A DNA stretch of 64,000 bases from Jatrophihabitans sp. (GCA_036389035.1 DASVQQ010000007.1:62001-126000), one strand, 5' to 3'; positions 51,113 through 60,417 are shown, counted from the first letter of the stretch. Notes: generated from the letters alone by a model not told the origin. A program made the numbers and translations.

Positions 51113-52954
51113 ATGCGCTGGTCCAGAAAGATCGTCCTGCCGATGCTCGCACTGGCCACAGCGGCCTCGGGCATCGTCGCCGCCGGCCCGACGTCGGCGG
51201 GCACCGTGGCGACAACGGGGAAGCAGCAGAGCCAGCAACGCTACGCCCCGTCCTACACCAACCCACTCAAGCTCCGGCTGCCTTCCGGCGCCCTGGCGGA
51301 GAGCTGTGCCGACCCGGACGTCCTGCGTGGGCAGGGCGCCGACCGGCACTGGTACCTCTACTGCACCACCGACGCGCTGACCGCGAGCGAGGTCGGCCCC
51401 ACCGGCAGCCCGGTGCTGCACAACGTGCCGATGTTCAAGTCGCTGGACCTGATCAACTGGACCTACCAGGGTGACGCCTTTCCGACCAAGCCGGCCTGGG
51501 TGACCGGGTTCGTCTGGGCGCCGGAAGTCGTTTACCGCAACGGCAAGTACATGCTGTACTTCGGCGCGTCGGACACCTCGTTGCCCGGTGGCGGCTCGGC
51601 GATCGGCGTGGCCACCAGCAACAGCCCGACCGGGCCGTGGACCGACAGCGGGCAGCAGGTGGTGGAGCCGCAGGGCGCGCCCGGCAGCCGACGCTGGATC
51701 TTTGACCCCGAGGTGCTCGACGCCAACGGGGTCAGCTACCTCTACTTCGGCAGCTACTTCGGTGGCATCTCGGTTCGCCGGCTCTCGGCCGACGGGCTTT
51801 CCACCGATCCGGCAAGCCAGACCCAGGTCGCGATCGACAACCGCTACGAAGGCACCCACATCCTCAAGCGGGATGGCTGGTACTACCTGCTGGCCTCGGC
51901 CACCAACTGCTGCGCCGGCCCGCTGACCGGGTACTCGGTGTTCGCCGGGCGTTCGCGTAGTCCGCTCGGACCGTTCGTGGACCGCCACGGCGTCTCACTG
52001 CTGGCCGGCCGGGTAGGAGGCACCCCGGTGGTGGCGCAGAACGGCAATCGCTGGGTGGGCGTCGGTCACCACACGGTGATCACTGACTTCGACGGTCAGC
52101 AGTGGATGGTCTACCACGCTGTCGACCGCAACGATCCCTACTACGCCGACGAGGTGGGCTACACCAAGCGGCCGGCACTGATCGACCCGCTTGACTGGAG
52201 GCACGGCTGGCCGACGGTGCGCGCCGGCCGAGGTCCGTCGGACTCACCGATGCCCGGCCCGGCCGCCCAGCCCGGCCAGCGGACCGCGTACAAGCCCCGG
52301 TTCGTGCACGAGCCGCACCCGACCCGGCTCTACAAGTCACTGTCTGATGAGTTCCGGTCCGACACGCTGTCCAAGCAGTGGACCTGGATCCGGCCGCCGG
52401 CCGCCGGCAGCTACCGCCTCGACAGCGGGCAGCTGCGCTGGCAGACCCAGGCAGCCGACATCCACCCACCGGCGACCCCGCTCGCCTCGGTGCTGACCCA
52501 ACCTGCGCCCAAGGGCAACTACGTCGTCGAGACCAAGGTCAGGGTCACCACCCCGCCGGAGGGCTGCTGCTTCAACTACGTCCAGGGTGGGTTGGTCATC
52601 TACAACGATGACGCCAACTACCTCAAGTTGACCTCGGCCTCGATCTGGAACACCAGGCAGACCGAGTTCGGCAAGCAGATGACGCCGGTGGCCGAGGGCT
52701 ACCCCAGCTACGGCAATGCCGTGGTGGGACCGGTCGGCACCACCACCTACCTGCGGATCGTCCGGATCGGTGAGCGCTACACCGCGTACACCAGCCTGGA
52801 CGGCAAGCGGTGGGACAAGGGCGCGACCTGGACCCAGGCCAACTCCCCGAACACGAAGATCGGCCTGGTCTCGATGGGCGGCGCCGGTTTCAGCAGCAAC
52901 TTCGACTACGTCCGGGTCAGCGCCGTGCACGTCCACCCGCACTGGGACGACTGA
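51113..52954 (+). CDS. Secreted GH43 glycosidase with C-terminal concanavalin-like domain
   Basis: A 613-residue exported enzyme. After the signal peptide (LPMLALATAASGIVAAGPTSAG) comes a GH43 propeller: base Asp in ESCADPDVLRG, FVWAPEVVYRNGKYM, pKa Asp in IFDPEVLDANG and acid Glu in NRYEGTHILKRDG. A second domain from about residue 415 (LSDEFRSDTLSKQWTWIRP, then GGLVIYNDDANYLKL) is a DUF1349/laminin-G-like beta sandwich often found on arabinofuranosidases. The ATG at 51113 has GGAGG 6 bases upstream; the earlier ATG at 51071 has a poorer site. It faces the transporter operon and likely releases arabinose oligomers. Confidence 0.88.
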   Translation: MRWSRKIVLPMLALATAASGIVAAGPTSAGTVATTGKQQSQQRYAPSYTNPLKLRLPSGALAESCADPDVLRGQGADRHWYLYCTTDALTASEVGPTGSPVLHNVPMFKSLDLINWTYQGDAFPTKPAWVTGFVWAPEVVYRNGKYMLYFGASDTSLPGGGSAIGVATSNSPTGPWTDSGQQVVEPQGAPGSRRWIFDPEVLDANGVSYLYFGSYFGGISVRRLSADGLSTDPASQTQVAIDNRYEGTHILKRDGWYYLLASATNCCAGPLTGYSVFAGRSRSPLGPFVDRHGVSLLAGRVGGTPVVAQNGNRWVGVGHHTVITDFDGQQWMVYHAVDRNDPYYADEVGYTKRPALIDPLDWRHGWPTVRAGRGPSDSPMPGPAAQPGQRTAYKPRFVHEPHPTRLYKSLSDEFRSDTLSKQWTWIRPPAAGSYRLDSGQLRWQTQAADIHPPATPLASVLTQPAPKGNYVVETKVRVTTPPEGCCFNYVQGGLVIYNDDANYLKLTSASIWNTRQTEFGKQMTPVAEGYPSYGNAVVGPVGTTTYLRIVRIGERYTAYTSLDGKRWDKGATWTQANSPNTKIGLVSMGGAGFSSNFDYVRVSAVHVHPHWDD

Positions 52955-52991
52955 TCGCAACCTCGGTTGACGGCTGACCAGTAGTCACTGA

Positions 52992-53035
52992 AAGCCACAG
53001 CGCCGGCAGGCTCGCACCTGCCGGCGCTGTGGCTT
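52992..53035. terminator. Bidirectional terminator between the two GH43 genes
   Basis: A perfect 19-base stem, AAGCCACAGCGCCGGCAGG (52992-53010) and its complement (53017-53035), with a 6-base loop. AA and TT flank the stem ends, so it can work in both directions. Confidence 0.85.
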
Positions 53036-53093
53036 GTGCTCGGCCAACGCTGCTCCGCGCTTGGCCAAACGCTGTCCGTCCCGAGCGGCGGGC

Positions 53094-54197
53094 TCAGCAG
53101 GGCAGCTGGGCGGCCTCGTCGTAGGAGCGGTAACCGGTGGGGATGCCGAAGGCCGGCGTCCCATCGGCGTTCCAGCCGACGGGCTGGGCGAAGATCGCTC
53201 GGTCGTCCCAGCCGTCGGCCGTGCTGGTCTTGGCGTGGTAGACGAGCCAGTTCTTGCCGTTGGCGCCGGGCACCGGAATGGACGCGCCAGCAGTGCCGTA
53301 GACGCCATTGGCGGAGGAGAAGATCGGGCCACGCTTGGTGTAGGACAGGTAGGTGGTCAGGTCGCCGCCCTTGTAGACCAGCTGGCCGATGCTGTAGGCC
53401 GTGGTCCAGCTGGCATTGGCGTTGTAGACGATCGTCAGGGCGTTGTTCGGCCCGATCCAGGCCTCCGGTCCTTCTTCGATCGCCTGCACCGAAGTCTCCC
53501 AGGGTTGGTCGGGGTTGGCGATCAGCCGTCGGTGGTCCTGGTCGATGTGCAGCGGGTCGCTCATGCGCGCGATGTAGAGCTGCTGCGGGGGCGCGCCGCC
53601 GTTGCCGGTCGGCGTTCCCGACCACACCATCCACCAGTTGCTGTTGTAGTAGAAGACGGTGGCGTCGATGGCCCACTGGTTGGTCGAGTCGGTGATCTTG
53701 CCGAAGAATGTCCAGCCGCCCAGCGGATCCTGGGTGTTGGCGGTGATCGCGAAGATCCGGTGGGTGTTGTTGGTGGCCGTGAAGTTGCCTTTGTCGGTGG
53801 CGCCGGCGAAGTAGATGATCCAGCGCCCGTTGAGGTACTCCAGTTCCGGCGCCCAGATCTGGGCGCTGTGATCGGTGCCGCGCGGCGCGGTCCAGATGAC
53901 CCGCTTGGTCGCGGTGCTCAGCCCGGCCAGCGTCGTCGAGGCGCGGAGGTTGATGCTGCGGGCGCCGTCGGACTGCGCGAGGTAGTAAGTGCCGTTGCGG
54001 TACCAGACCGAGGGGTCAGCGCCCGCGGTCAGCACCGGGTTCTGCAGCGTGCAAGTGGCGGCGACAGCGGTGCTGGCCCGGTCCGAGCCCACCACCACCG
54101 CGCCCGGTATCAGGAACAGCGCTGACACCACCGCGATGCCGCGCCGACCGACCAGCCGGCGCAGGCGAGCCTGACCTGTTTCGATTCTGTTAACCAT
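53094..54197 (-). CDS. Secreted GH43-family arabinanase/arabinofuranosidase-like protein
   Basis: A 367-residue exported protein: basic N-terminus, hydrophobic signal (GIAVVSALFLIPGAVVVGS), then a single GH43 domain. Base Asp is in TAGADPSVWYRNGTYYL, IWAPELEYLNGRW follows, pKa Asp is in AIDATVFYYNSNWWMV, and acid Glu in AIEEGPEAWIG. It resembles family 43 enzymes acting on arabinan. Start choice is open between ATG 54197 and 54206, neither with a strong ribosome site. It is convergent with the larger GH43 gene and separated from it by a strong terminator. Confidence 0.87.
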   Translation of the reverse strand: MVNRIETGQARLRRLVGRRGIAVVSALFLIPGAVVVGSDRASTAVAATCTLQNPVLTAGADPSVWYRNGTYYLAQSDGARSINLRASTTLAGLSTATKRVIWTAPRGTDHSAQIWAPELEYLNGRWIIYFAGATDKGNFTATNNTHRIFAITANTQDPLGGWTFFGKITDSTNQWAIDATVFYYNSNWWMVWSGTPTGNGGAPPQQLYIARMSDPLHIDQDHRRLIANPDQPWETSVQAIEEGPEAWIGPNNALTIVYNANASWTTAYSIGQLVYKGGDLTTYLSYTKRGPIFSSANGVYGTAGASIPVPGANGKNWLVYHAKTSTADGWDDRAIFAQPVGWNADGTPAFGIPTGYRSYDEAAQLPC

Positions 54198-54276
54198 GCC
54201 TGGCATCAGAGCACCGGCATGGCCGGGCGTCAAGCGCGGCGTGGAGTCAGCCGCGGGTTCGGCTCGGGCGTTGCGC

Positions 54277-55137
54277 TCAGGCCTCGCCCATCACCAGGCC
54301 TTCGATGGTGTGCTTCTGCGAGATCGGGACCAGCTCATCGACGATCGGGCAGTGCAGATGCTGCCGGATCGATTCGGGCAGCGTCTGCCAGTAGTCCTTG
54401 GTGACCGCGGGGTCGTGGAGCACGGCGTGACTGGCATCCGGCCCGTCCACGCCCAGCACCAGCACCGGCCGAAGCTTGTCCGAGTGGTTGGTGGTGCCGC
54501 GGTGGATGGTCAGCGCCGAGCGGGCCGAGATGTCGCCCATCTGGGGGTACTTGCGCACGGCGCGCTCCTCATAGCGCGGGTAGTACGACCTGGGCGGGAA
54601 CATCCCGTGCTCGAAGTCCGGACTGTCGTCGAACTGAGTGCCCGGAGCGATCTCGAACGGCCCCATGTCCTCGGTGGTGTCCACAGTGGTCACGTTGAAG
54701 GCGAGCGAGGTCAGCCGCCGGTCGCGGTAGGTCTCCGGAGGGCTGGGGAAGTCCCGGTGCCAGGGCTGGTTCATCGCGCCCGGGAAGGGAATGTCGAAGC
54801 CGACCTCGACGATCTCCCAATCCGGGCCGAGAACGGCCTCGCTGACCGCCTGAACCCACGGGTGGCTGGCGAGGTCGACGAAGCCGCGTATCGCCTGCGG
54901 GTGGATTTCGACGTACCAGCGGTTCGGGCCGCGTCCGACCGCGCCATGCGGCCGGCTGCGGGCTTCGGCGAACGCCGCCATGATGTCCTCGTCGAGGGCC
55001 TGCACCCATTCCCGGGAGAAGGCCGCCTTGCGGCCCACCACTCCGTCGGTGTGCAGCGCCTGAACCGCCTCGGCGACGTCGGTGTCGTTGACGTGAAAGC
55101 CGACCGGGCGGCTTTCGGTTGGCACGATGCTTTTCAT
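54277..55137 (-). CDS. PhyH-family Fe(II)/2-oxoglutarate dioxygenase
   Basis: A 286-residue enzyme of the phytanoyl-CoA hydroxylase superfamily. Iron ligands are His and Asp in NQPWHRDFPSP and His in SALTIHRGTTNHS, with Arg in KLRPVLVLG for 2-oxoglutarate. It differs from the PhyH protein at 11943 and has no coiled-coil tail. GGAGG lies 5 bases before ATG 55137. It is cotranscribed or nearly so with rfbB upstream (50-base gap on the same strand), so a sugar- or glycolipid-hydroxylating role is possible. Confidence 0.82.
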   Translation of the reverse strand: MKSIVPTESRPVGFHVNDTDVAEAVQALHTDGVVGRKAAFSREWVQALDEDIMAAFAEARSRPHGAVGRGPNRWYVEIHPQAIRGFVDLASHPWVQAVSEAVLGPDWEIVEVGFDIPFPGAMNQPWHRDFPSPPETYRDRRLTSLAFNVTTVDTTEDMGPFEIAPGTQFDDSPDFEHGMFPPRSYYPRYEERAVRKYPQMGDISARSALTIHRGTTNHSDKLRPVLVLGVDGPDASHAVLHDPAVTKDYWQTLPESIRQHLHCPIVDELVPISQKHTIEGLVMGEA

Positions 55138-55186
55138 CGGGTCCTCCATGAAACATGAGCTGTTCCAAGCGTACAGCCCCGTTCGC

Positions 55187-56200
55187 CTAGACCCGATCGC
55201 TCACTTCGACACCCTGGTAGTAGTTCTCGGTGGACTCCTTGGCAGGACGCCACCAGTTCTCGTTCTGCCGGTACCAGTCGATCGTCGCGGCCAGGCCCGC
55301 CTCGAAGTCCTCGTAGCCGGGCCGCCAGCCGAGTTCGGTCCGCAGCCGCGTCGAGTCGATGGCATAGCGCAGATCGTGGCCGGCGCGATCGGTCACGAAT
55401 TCGATTTCGACGTCTTCCGGCATCAGCCGCGCCAAAGATTCCACGACCTGCAGATTCGACCGCTCGCCATTGGCGCCGATCAGATAAGTCTCGCCGAGCA
55501 GCCCTTTTTCGATTATGGTCAGGACGGCGGAATTGTGGTCGTCCACGTGTATCCAGTCACGAACGTTTCGCCCGCCGCCGTAGACCTTGAACGGAATTCC
55601 GTCCAGCGCATTGGTGATCTGGCGCGGGATGAATTTCTCTACATGCTGGCGTGGGCCGTAATTGTTCGAGCAGTTCGAGATTGTCGCGGCGATGCCGAAT
55701 GAGCGCACCCAGGCACGCACCAGGTGGTCGGCGCCGGCCTTCGTCGCCGAATAAGGGCTCGAGGGCCGGTAGGGGGTGTCTTCTGTGAACAACGCCGGAT
55801 CATCCAGTTCCAGATCGCCGAAAACCTCATCGGTGGAGATGTGGTGCAGCCGGCGCCCGTGTTTGCGGACAGCTTGCAGCACCTCGTAGGTGCCGATCAG
55901 ATTGCTCTGGAGAAACCGGCCGGGGGAGGTGAGCGCCACGTCATTGTGGGACTCGGCGGCGAAGTGGACGATGACGTCGCTTCGTTCCACCAGCGGGTCC
56001 AGCGCCGAGGTGTCACAGATATCGCCGGTGACAATCTCGATGTCGTCAGCGACGTCGGCCAGGCTCAGCGCATTAGCGGCATAAGTGAATGCGTCGAGCA
56101 CGATAACCGACGCGGCCGAGCCGTTCGACAATATCGAATGGACGAAATTGGAGCCGATGAATCCGGCGCCACCTGTCACCAGGTACCTGAGATTCGCCAC
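55187..56200 (-). CDS. rfbB: dTDP-glucose 4,6-dehydratase
   Basis: A 337-residue NAD-dependent SDR that forms dTDP-4-keto-6-deoxyglucose on the way to rhamnose and other deoxysugars. TGGAGFIGSNFV at the N-terminus binds NAD, TDEVFGDLELDD carries the catalytic Asp-Glu pair, YSATKAGADHLVRAW is the YxxxK helix, and NNYGPRQHVEKFIPRQITNAL and WIHVDDH are RfbB signatures. Codon use in this gene is somewhat less GC-rich than in its neighbours. rfbA, rfbC and rfbD are not in the window. Confidence 0.92.
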   Translation of the reverse strand: MANLRYLVTGGAGFIGSNFVHSILSNGSAASVIVLDAFTYAANALSLADVADDIEIVTGDICDTSALDPLVERSDVIVHFAAESHNDVALTSPGRFLQSNLIGTYEVLQAVRKHGRRLHHISTDEVFGDLELDDPALFTEDTPYRPSSPYSATKAGADHLVRAWVRSFGIAATISNCSNNYGPRQHVEKFIPRQITNALDGIPFKVYGGGRNVRDWIHVDDHNSAVLTIIEKGLLGETYLIGANGERSNLQVVESLARLMPEDVEIEFVTDRAGHDLRYAIDSTRLRTELGWRPGYEDFEAGLAATIDWYRQNENWWRPAKESTENYYQGVEVSDRV

Positions 56201-56350
56201 GGTTTACCGCTCCCCTTTGATCGTGCTACCTCACTGACCGCAACTTCGCACGATACCGTATGCGGATTGTCAGCCATTAACCGCGAACACCTTGCGGTAG
56301 GCGCGGATGGCTGACGACGCGGCGGTCCGCGGCACTCGATCATGCACAGA

Positions 56351-56448
56351 CAACCGGCCCCCGAACGGTGATCCCACGACGATGTCTGCGCGCGGGGCGG
56401 TTGGGGGCCGGCTGCCAACCGGCGTCAGGCAGTGAGCCCGACGCCGGT
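56351..56448 (-). terminator. Terminator-like inverted repeats after the serine protease gene
   Basis: CAACCGGCCCCC (56351-56362) pairs with GGGGGCCGGCTG (56403-56414) with one mismatch. ACCGGCGTC (56418-56426) pairs with GACGCCGGT (56440-56448); a further GACGCCGGTT overlaps the stop codon at 56460-56469. They would end transcription from the protease gene on the minus strand, in the 267-base gap before rfbB. Confidence 0.55.
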
Positions 56449-56467
56449 CGGGCAAGAGCGACGCCGG

Positions 56468-57358
56468 TTAGGGAAGAGTCACGAACGGGGCCAGGAATGA
56501 TCGGGCCGAGGGCGTGTCCAGGCGGTAGATCACATTGGTGGAGAAGCAGGGTGTGTCGCCGGTGATCGTGGTGCCAGCCAGGATCAGCGCGCCATTGACC
56601 TTGAGGAAGTTCGGGCCGCCGGAGTCGCCGTAGCAGGCGCCGCCGTAACCCTGGGACTCGGTCATCTTCAGCCGCACCCAGTGCTCGTTGAGCGCGTCGA
56701 AGCCGAGTTCGGCCTTCATCCGGACCCCGCCGCCCGGGTGGGTCTGGCCGCCGGCGCCGGTGGTGGCTTCTTCGACGCCGTACCCGACGACCGTCCAGAC
56801 GCTGCTGTCGAGGAACCGGGAGCCGAGCGCGTCCAGCTTTCCGGCGGCCGGCAGGGTGGCCGGCTTGAAGGCCCACCGGTTGGCAGGGGTGACGGCGCGG
56901 CGGGAGAAGTCGATGACGCCGATGTCATGGGAGTTCGACTGGTTGCCCGGGTAGGCCGAATCGTGGGTGGGATCGCCCTCGACGGCATAGCCGCGATCGA
57001 GAAACCACTGGGCCTGGGCCACGCCGGAAAGGCCCAGCGCGGCGGACTGATCGAGGGCGCCCTGCACGTCCTGGCTCAGGGACACGTAGAACTTCGCGCC
57101 CGCCGGCCAGTCCACCACGCAGTGGGCGGCCGTCAGGTAGGTGTTGCGGTCGATCATCGCGCCGCTGCAGTGCCAGTCGAAGCGGTCATTGACGCCGTTG
57201 CCGTCGGTGTCCTGCAGAACCAGCATCGCGCCGGTCTCGGTGCGTTCGGGGGCCGGCTCGGAGTTGTAGGTGCTGATCGCCGAGGCGGATGACGAGAGTG
57301 TCAGCATCGCGGCGAACGCCGCGGTGAGAGGGATACCGAAAATCAGACGACGACGCAT
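56468..57358 (-). CDS. Secreted trypsin-like serine protease (S1)
   Basis: A 296-residue exported protease. Signal peptide (LIFGIPLTAAFAAMLTLSSSASA), then a chymotrypsin fold with the triad His in LTAAHCVVDW, Asp in SHDIGVIDF and Ser in GACYGDSGGPNF. An IVGG-type activation site is absent; instead SAISTYNSEPAPERTETGAM leads into the barrel, so activation differs from trypsin. Cys pairs flank His and Ser. It is a lone gene and probably functions outside the cell. Confidence 0.88.
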   Translation of the reverse strand: MRRRLIFGIPLTAAFAAMLTLSSSASAISTYNSEPAPERTETGAMLVLQDTDGNGVNDRFDWHCSGAMIDRNTYLTAAHCVVDWPAGAKFYVSLSQDVQGALDQSAALGLSGVAQAQWFLDRGYAVEGDPTHDSAYPGNQSNSHDIGVIDFSRRAVTPANRWAFKPATLPAAGKLDALGSRFLDSSVWTVVGYGVEEATTGAGGQTHPGGGVRMKAELGFDALNEHWVRLKMTESQGYGGACYGDSGGPNFLKVNGALILAGTTITGDTPCFSTNVIYRLDTPSARSFLAPFVTLP

Positions 57359-57538
57359 AGCGCTCCTCGAGGGGAATTCTGGAATGGTGGGATCAGCGGT
57401 CTTGGTGCGGATGTGACTGGCTTGCCCACTTAGGGTGCCTCATCGTGGCGGCTTGCAAGCGGCTTGGCAATAGCGAAGAGCTCCTGAGCGGGCTAAGTGA
57501 CTTTGTGCTGGGTAGACCCCCCGAAATATACGATCCGT

Positions 57539-57544
57539 TATACT
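57539..57544 (+). promoter_or_regulatory. -10 box TATACT of the leaderless toxin-antitoxin operon
   Basis: TATACT ends 6 bases before the GTG at 57551, with no ribosome site. The overlapping ATATACGATCCGTTATA is an imperfect dyad, a plausible site for autoregulation by the antitoxin's own HTH. Confidence 0.6.
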
Positions 57545-57550
57545 GGTGAC

Positions 57551-58060
57551 GTGCTGGCACACGAGCTGTTACGTTCCGCGCGATTGGCGGCGGGCCTGAC
57601 CCAAGCCCAGCTTGCCGAGCGAGCGGGCGTGGCCCAGAGCGTCATCAGCGTTTACGAGTCCGGTCGAAGGCAGCCTGCTCTGTCGACGCTTACCGCGTTG
57701 ATCGAGGCCGCGGATCAGAAGTTGGACATTCAGCTACGTCCGATGTCAGCAGAATTTCGCCAGCTTTCCGGACCCAGGGGTCGGGTGTTGCGACGCCAGC
57801 GGGATGCGGCGCTGTCTCGTGCTCGCGCCCATCGGGTCACCTTGCGGGGGGTTTTTGGGAGCGTGGCACGTGGTAGCGAGGGTGACGACAGCGACATCGA
57901 CCTGCTCGTCGACATCGAGCCTGGCGTCGGGCTGTTCGCGTTGGGTCGACTCAGAAGCGAGCTGGAGTCTTTGCTCGGCGCAGCTGTCGACCTGGTTCCA
58001 GAAGCCGATCTGAAGCCGGACGTACGTGAGGCGGTTCTTGCCGATCTGGTGGCGCTGTGA
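57551..58060 (+). CDS. mntA: HTH-MNT fusion antitoxin (MntA-type nucleotidyltransferase)
   Basis: A 169-residue protein with an N-terminal XRE helix-turn-helix (GLTQAQLAERAGVAQSVISVYESGRR, residues 16-40) and a C-terminal minimal nucleotidyltransferase with the exact GSx10DxD motif (G103 S104, D115, D117). MntA antitoxins AMPylate a Tyr of the partner HepT toxin. The usual MntA has no DNA-binding domain, so this fusion may combine neutralisation with operon repression. Base composition is lower in GC than flanking genes, which suggests acquisition. Its stop overlaps the hepT start (GTGA). Confidence 0.85.
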   Translation: MLAHELLRSARLAAGLTQAQLAERAGVAQSVISVYESGRRQPALSTLTALIEAADQKLDIQLRPMSAEFRQLSGPRGRVLRRQRDAALSRARAHRVTLRGVFGSVARGSEGDDSDIDLLVDIEPGVGLFALGRLRSELESLLGAAVDLVPEADLKPDVREAVLADLVAL

Positions 58061-58467
58061 GCCGACGTGATCGTCACCGGCTGGAGGACATCATGGCGTC
58101 GATAGCAGCGATCCGTTCACATCTGGAACGCGGGGAGCTGTCGGACGGACTTGTGTACGACGCCGTTCGGGCTCGGTTGATCGAGATAGGCGAAGCGGTC
58201 AAAGGGCTTGATCCTTCACTGATTGCGGCTGAACGGGGAATACCGTGGCGAGACGTGGCGCGCCTACGCGATCACTTGGCGCACCGTTATTTCGACACAT
58301 CGCATTCAGTCCTGGCTGCCACCGTTGAAAACGACCTTCCTGAGCTGGATCAGGCAGTTCGGCGGATGCTGGAAAGTTCGAGCGCTGAACGGGTAAACCT
58401 CGGGGTTCCGAGCCCGATCATTCGCTCCAACTCAGCGAGCCGACCGCGGCGGCTGACCCGCAGCTGA
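58057..58467 (+). CDS. hepT: HepT-family RNase toxin
   Basis: A 136-residue HEPN-family protein of the HepT type. The RNase motif Rx4HxY is intact: R71, H76 and Y78 in RDHLAHRY; Y78 is the residue AMPylated in known systems. Coupled to the antitoxin by a GTGA overlap. In the Shewanella prototype the toxin gene comes first; here the antitoxin does. A C-terminal basic, low-complexity stretch (RSNSASRPRRLTRS) extends beyond the usual HepT end and may be a read-through of the ancestral stop. Confidence 0.85.
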   Translation: MSRRDRHRLEDIMASIAAIRSHLERGELSDGLVYDAVRARLIEIGEAVKGLDPSLIAAERGIPWRDVARLRDHLAHRYFDTSHSVLAATVENDLPELDQAVRRMLESSSAERVNLGVPSPIIRSNSASRPRRLTRS

Positions 58468-58571
58468 AGGAAGCCCCTGGGACGGACCCTGAGTCCCCGG
58501 TCCGACGGCGGGGGTTGTTCTCAGGGCCGTCCCCGATGCCCCGGCCTCGCGTCGGCGCGAGGATTTCCTCC

Positions 58572-59471
58572 ATGATCACTATCGATTCACTCACCAAGAA
58601 GTACGGCGCGTACACCGCCGTCGAGGGCATCAGCTTCACAGCCCGAGCCGGCCGGGTGACCGGCTTCCTCGGCCCCAATGGCGCCGGCAAGTCGACCACC
58701 ATGCGGATCATCGTCGGCCTCACCCCGCCCACGTCGGGAACCGTCACCATCGCCGGCCGCAGGTACCGCGACCTTCCCAACCCGGGACTGGAGGTCGGGG
58801 TGCTGCTGGACGCCTCCGCCCAGCACGCCGGTCGCACCGGGCGCGAGATCCTCACCATCGCCCAGCAGACGATGGGGCTGCCGGCGGCTCGGGTCCGCGA
58901 CATGATCGAGCTGGTCAGCCTCACCGGCGCCGAGGCCGACCGCCGGGTCGGCAACTACTCGCTCGGGATGCGCCAGCGGCTCGGCATCGCCACCGCCCTG
59001 ATCGGCGATCCGGAGGTGCTGATCCTCGACGAGCCCGCCAACGGCCTTGACCCGGCCGGCATCCGCTGGATGCGCGACCTGCTTCGCGACTACGCCAACC
59101 GGGGCGGAACCGTCCTGCTGTCCTCGCACCTGCTGCACGAGATCGAGGTCATCGCCGATGACATCGTGGTGATCGGCAACGGCCGGATCGTCTCGCAGGG
59201 CACCAAGACCGAGCTGCTGCAGGCCGCGGGCACCGTCGTTCGGGCTGCCGAGCTGAGCGAGTTGGAACGGGCCCTGAGCGCATGGGGACTGGCCGTCACC
59301 CGGTCCGGTGACGGCGCGCTGCGCACCGACGCCGATCCCACGCTGGTCGGGACGGTCGCGCTGAAGGCGGGAATCGCCCTCACCGAACTGCGGCCCGCCG
59401 ACGGCGCCGGCCTGGAGGAGATGTTCCTCGAGCTCACTGTCACTACCCAGAGAGAAGGAGCAGCGGCATGA
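58572..59471 (+). CDS. ABC transporter ATP-binding protein
   Basis: A 299-residue ATPase of the drug/antibiotic-type exporter class. Walker A is GPNGAGKST, the signature NYSLGMRQRL, Walker B VLILDEPANGLDP, H-loop SSHLL. A C-terminal extension of about 80 residues is typical of DrrA/BcrA-like proteins. ATG 58572 is chosen because it starts the conserved MITIDSLTKKYG; GAGG lies 9 bases upstream. It is coupled to the permease by an ATGA overlap. Confidence 0.92.
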   Translation: MITIDSLTKKYGAYTAVEGISFTARAGRVTGFLGPNGAGKSTTMRIIVGLTPPTSGTVTIAGRRYRDLPNPGLEVGVLLDASAQHAGRTGREILTIAQQTMGLPAARVRDMIELVSLTGAEADRRVGNYSLGMRQRLGIATALIGDPEVLILDEPANGLDPAGIRWMRDLLRDYANRGGTVLLSSHLLHEIEVIADDIVVIGNGRIVSQGTKTELLQAAGTVVRAAELSELERALSAWGLAVTRSGDGALRTDADPTLVGTVALKAGIALTELRPADGAGLEEMFLELTVTTQREGAAA

Positions 59472-60280
59472 CCGCCGTCCACACCGAACCCGTCCTCGAA
59501 CAGCGTCAGATCATCCGGCGGGTACCGGTCGCCCGGGTGCCGCTGGCCAGGGTGACCAAGGTCGAACTGCGCAAGATGTTCAACACCCGTTCGGGTTTCT
59601 GGCTGATGGCCAGCATCGTCATCGCGGCGCTGTTGGCCACCACCGCGGTGATCCTGTTCGCCCCGGACAGCGAGCTCACCTACGCGACCTTCGGCGCGGC
59701 GATCGGCTTTCCGATGGCCGTCATCCTTCCGATGGTGGCCATCCTGTCGGTCACCAGCGAGTGGAGCCAGCGCAGCGGGTTGACCACGTTCACCCTGGTG
59801 CCGCACCGGAGCCGGGTCGTGCTGGCCAAGGCGATCTCATCGGTCACCGTCGCGGTCGTCTCGATGCTGCTGGCCTTCTCGATCGGCGCCCTCGGCAACC
59901 TGGTGGGCACCGCGATCACGGGTACCGCCGTCGTGTGGGACATGTCGCTGGCTGAGTGCCTGTTCATCGTGCTGGGCAACGTCCTGGGGCTGCTGACCGG
60001 CTTCATGCTCGGCGTGCTCATCCGCAGCTCGTCGGGAGCCATCGTCGCCTACTTCGTCTACTCGCTGCTGCTGCCCACCATCTTCGGGGTGCTGGCCGCC
60101 AGCCAGGACTGGTTCGAGACCCTGCGCCCCTGGGTCGATGTCAGCTACGCCCAGGGCGCGCTGTTCAACGGCGCTCCGACGGGCGAGGAGTGGGCGCATA
60201 TCGGCGCCACCGGGATGATCTGGCTGGTGATCCCGCTGGTGGTCGGGGTCTGGTATGTGATGAGGTCAGAGGTCAAGTAA
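59468..60280 (+). CDS. ABC transporter permease
   Basis: A 270-residue membrane protein with six helices and a short cytoplasmic N-terminus (RVPLARVTKVELRKMFNTRSGFWL), typical of ABC-2 type permeases. It works with the ATPase upstream. Substrate is unknown; no adjacent regulator or peptide gene is visible. A strong terminator follows. Confidence 0.87.
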   Translation: MTAVHTEPVLEQRQIIRRVPVARVPLARVTKVELRKMFNTRSGFWLMASIVIAALLATTAVILFAPDSELTYATFGAAIGFPMAVILPMVAILSVTSEWSQRSGLTTFTLVPHRSRVVLAKAISSVTVAVVSMLLAFSIGALGNLVGTAITGTAVVWDMSLAECLFIVLGNVLGLLTGFMLGVLIRSSSGAIVAYFVYSLLLPTIFGVLAASQDWFETLRPWVDVSYAQGALFNGAPTGEEWAHIGATGMIWLVIPLVVGVWYVMRSEVK

Positions 60281-60289
60281 GGGCCCGTC

Positions 60290-60334
60290 GCCCGGCGGGA
60301 TCCGGCACCCTTGTGGAGCCGGATCCCGCCGGGC
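60290..60334 (+). terminator. Strong terminator after the ABC transporter operon
   Basis: A perfect 17-base stem, GCCCGGCGGGATCCGGC (60290-60306) with its complement (60318-60334), loop of 11 bases, starting 9 bases after the permease stop. Confidence 0.85.
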
Positions 60335-60417
60335 GTTCGAGCGTCCGCTCCTGTTCGGGGCGAGCAGTCCGCAGCCTGCTGGGCAGCTGCCGGCGGAAGT
60401 GCGGTCCGCAGCATCGA

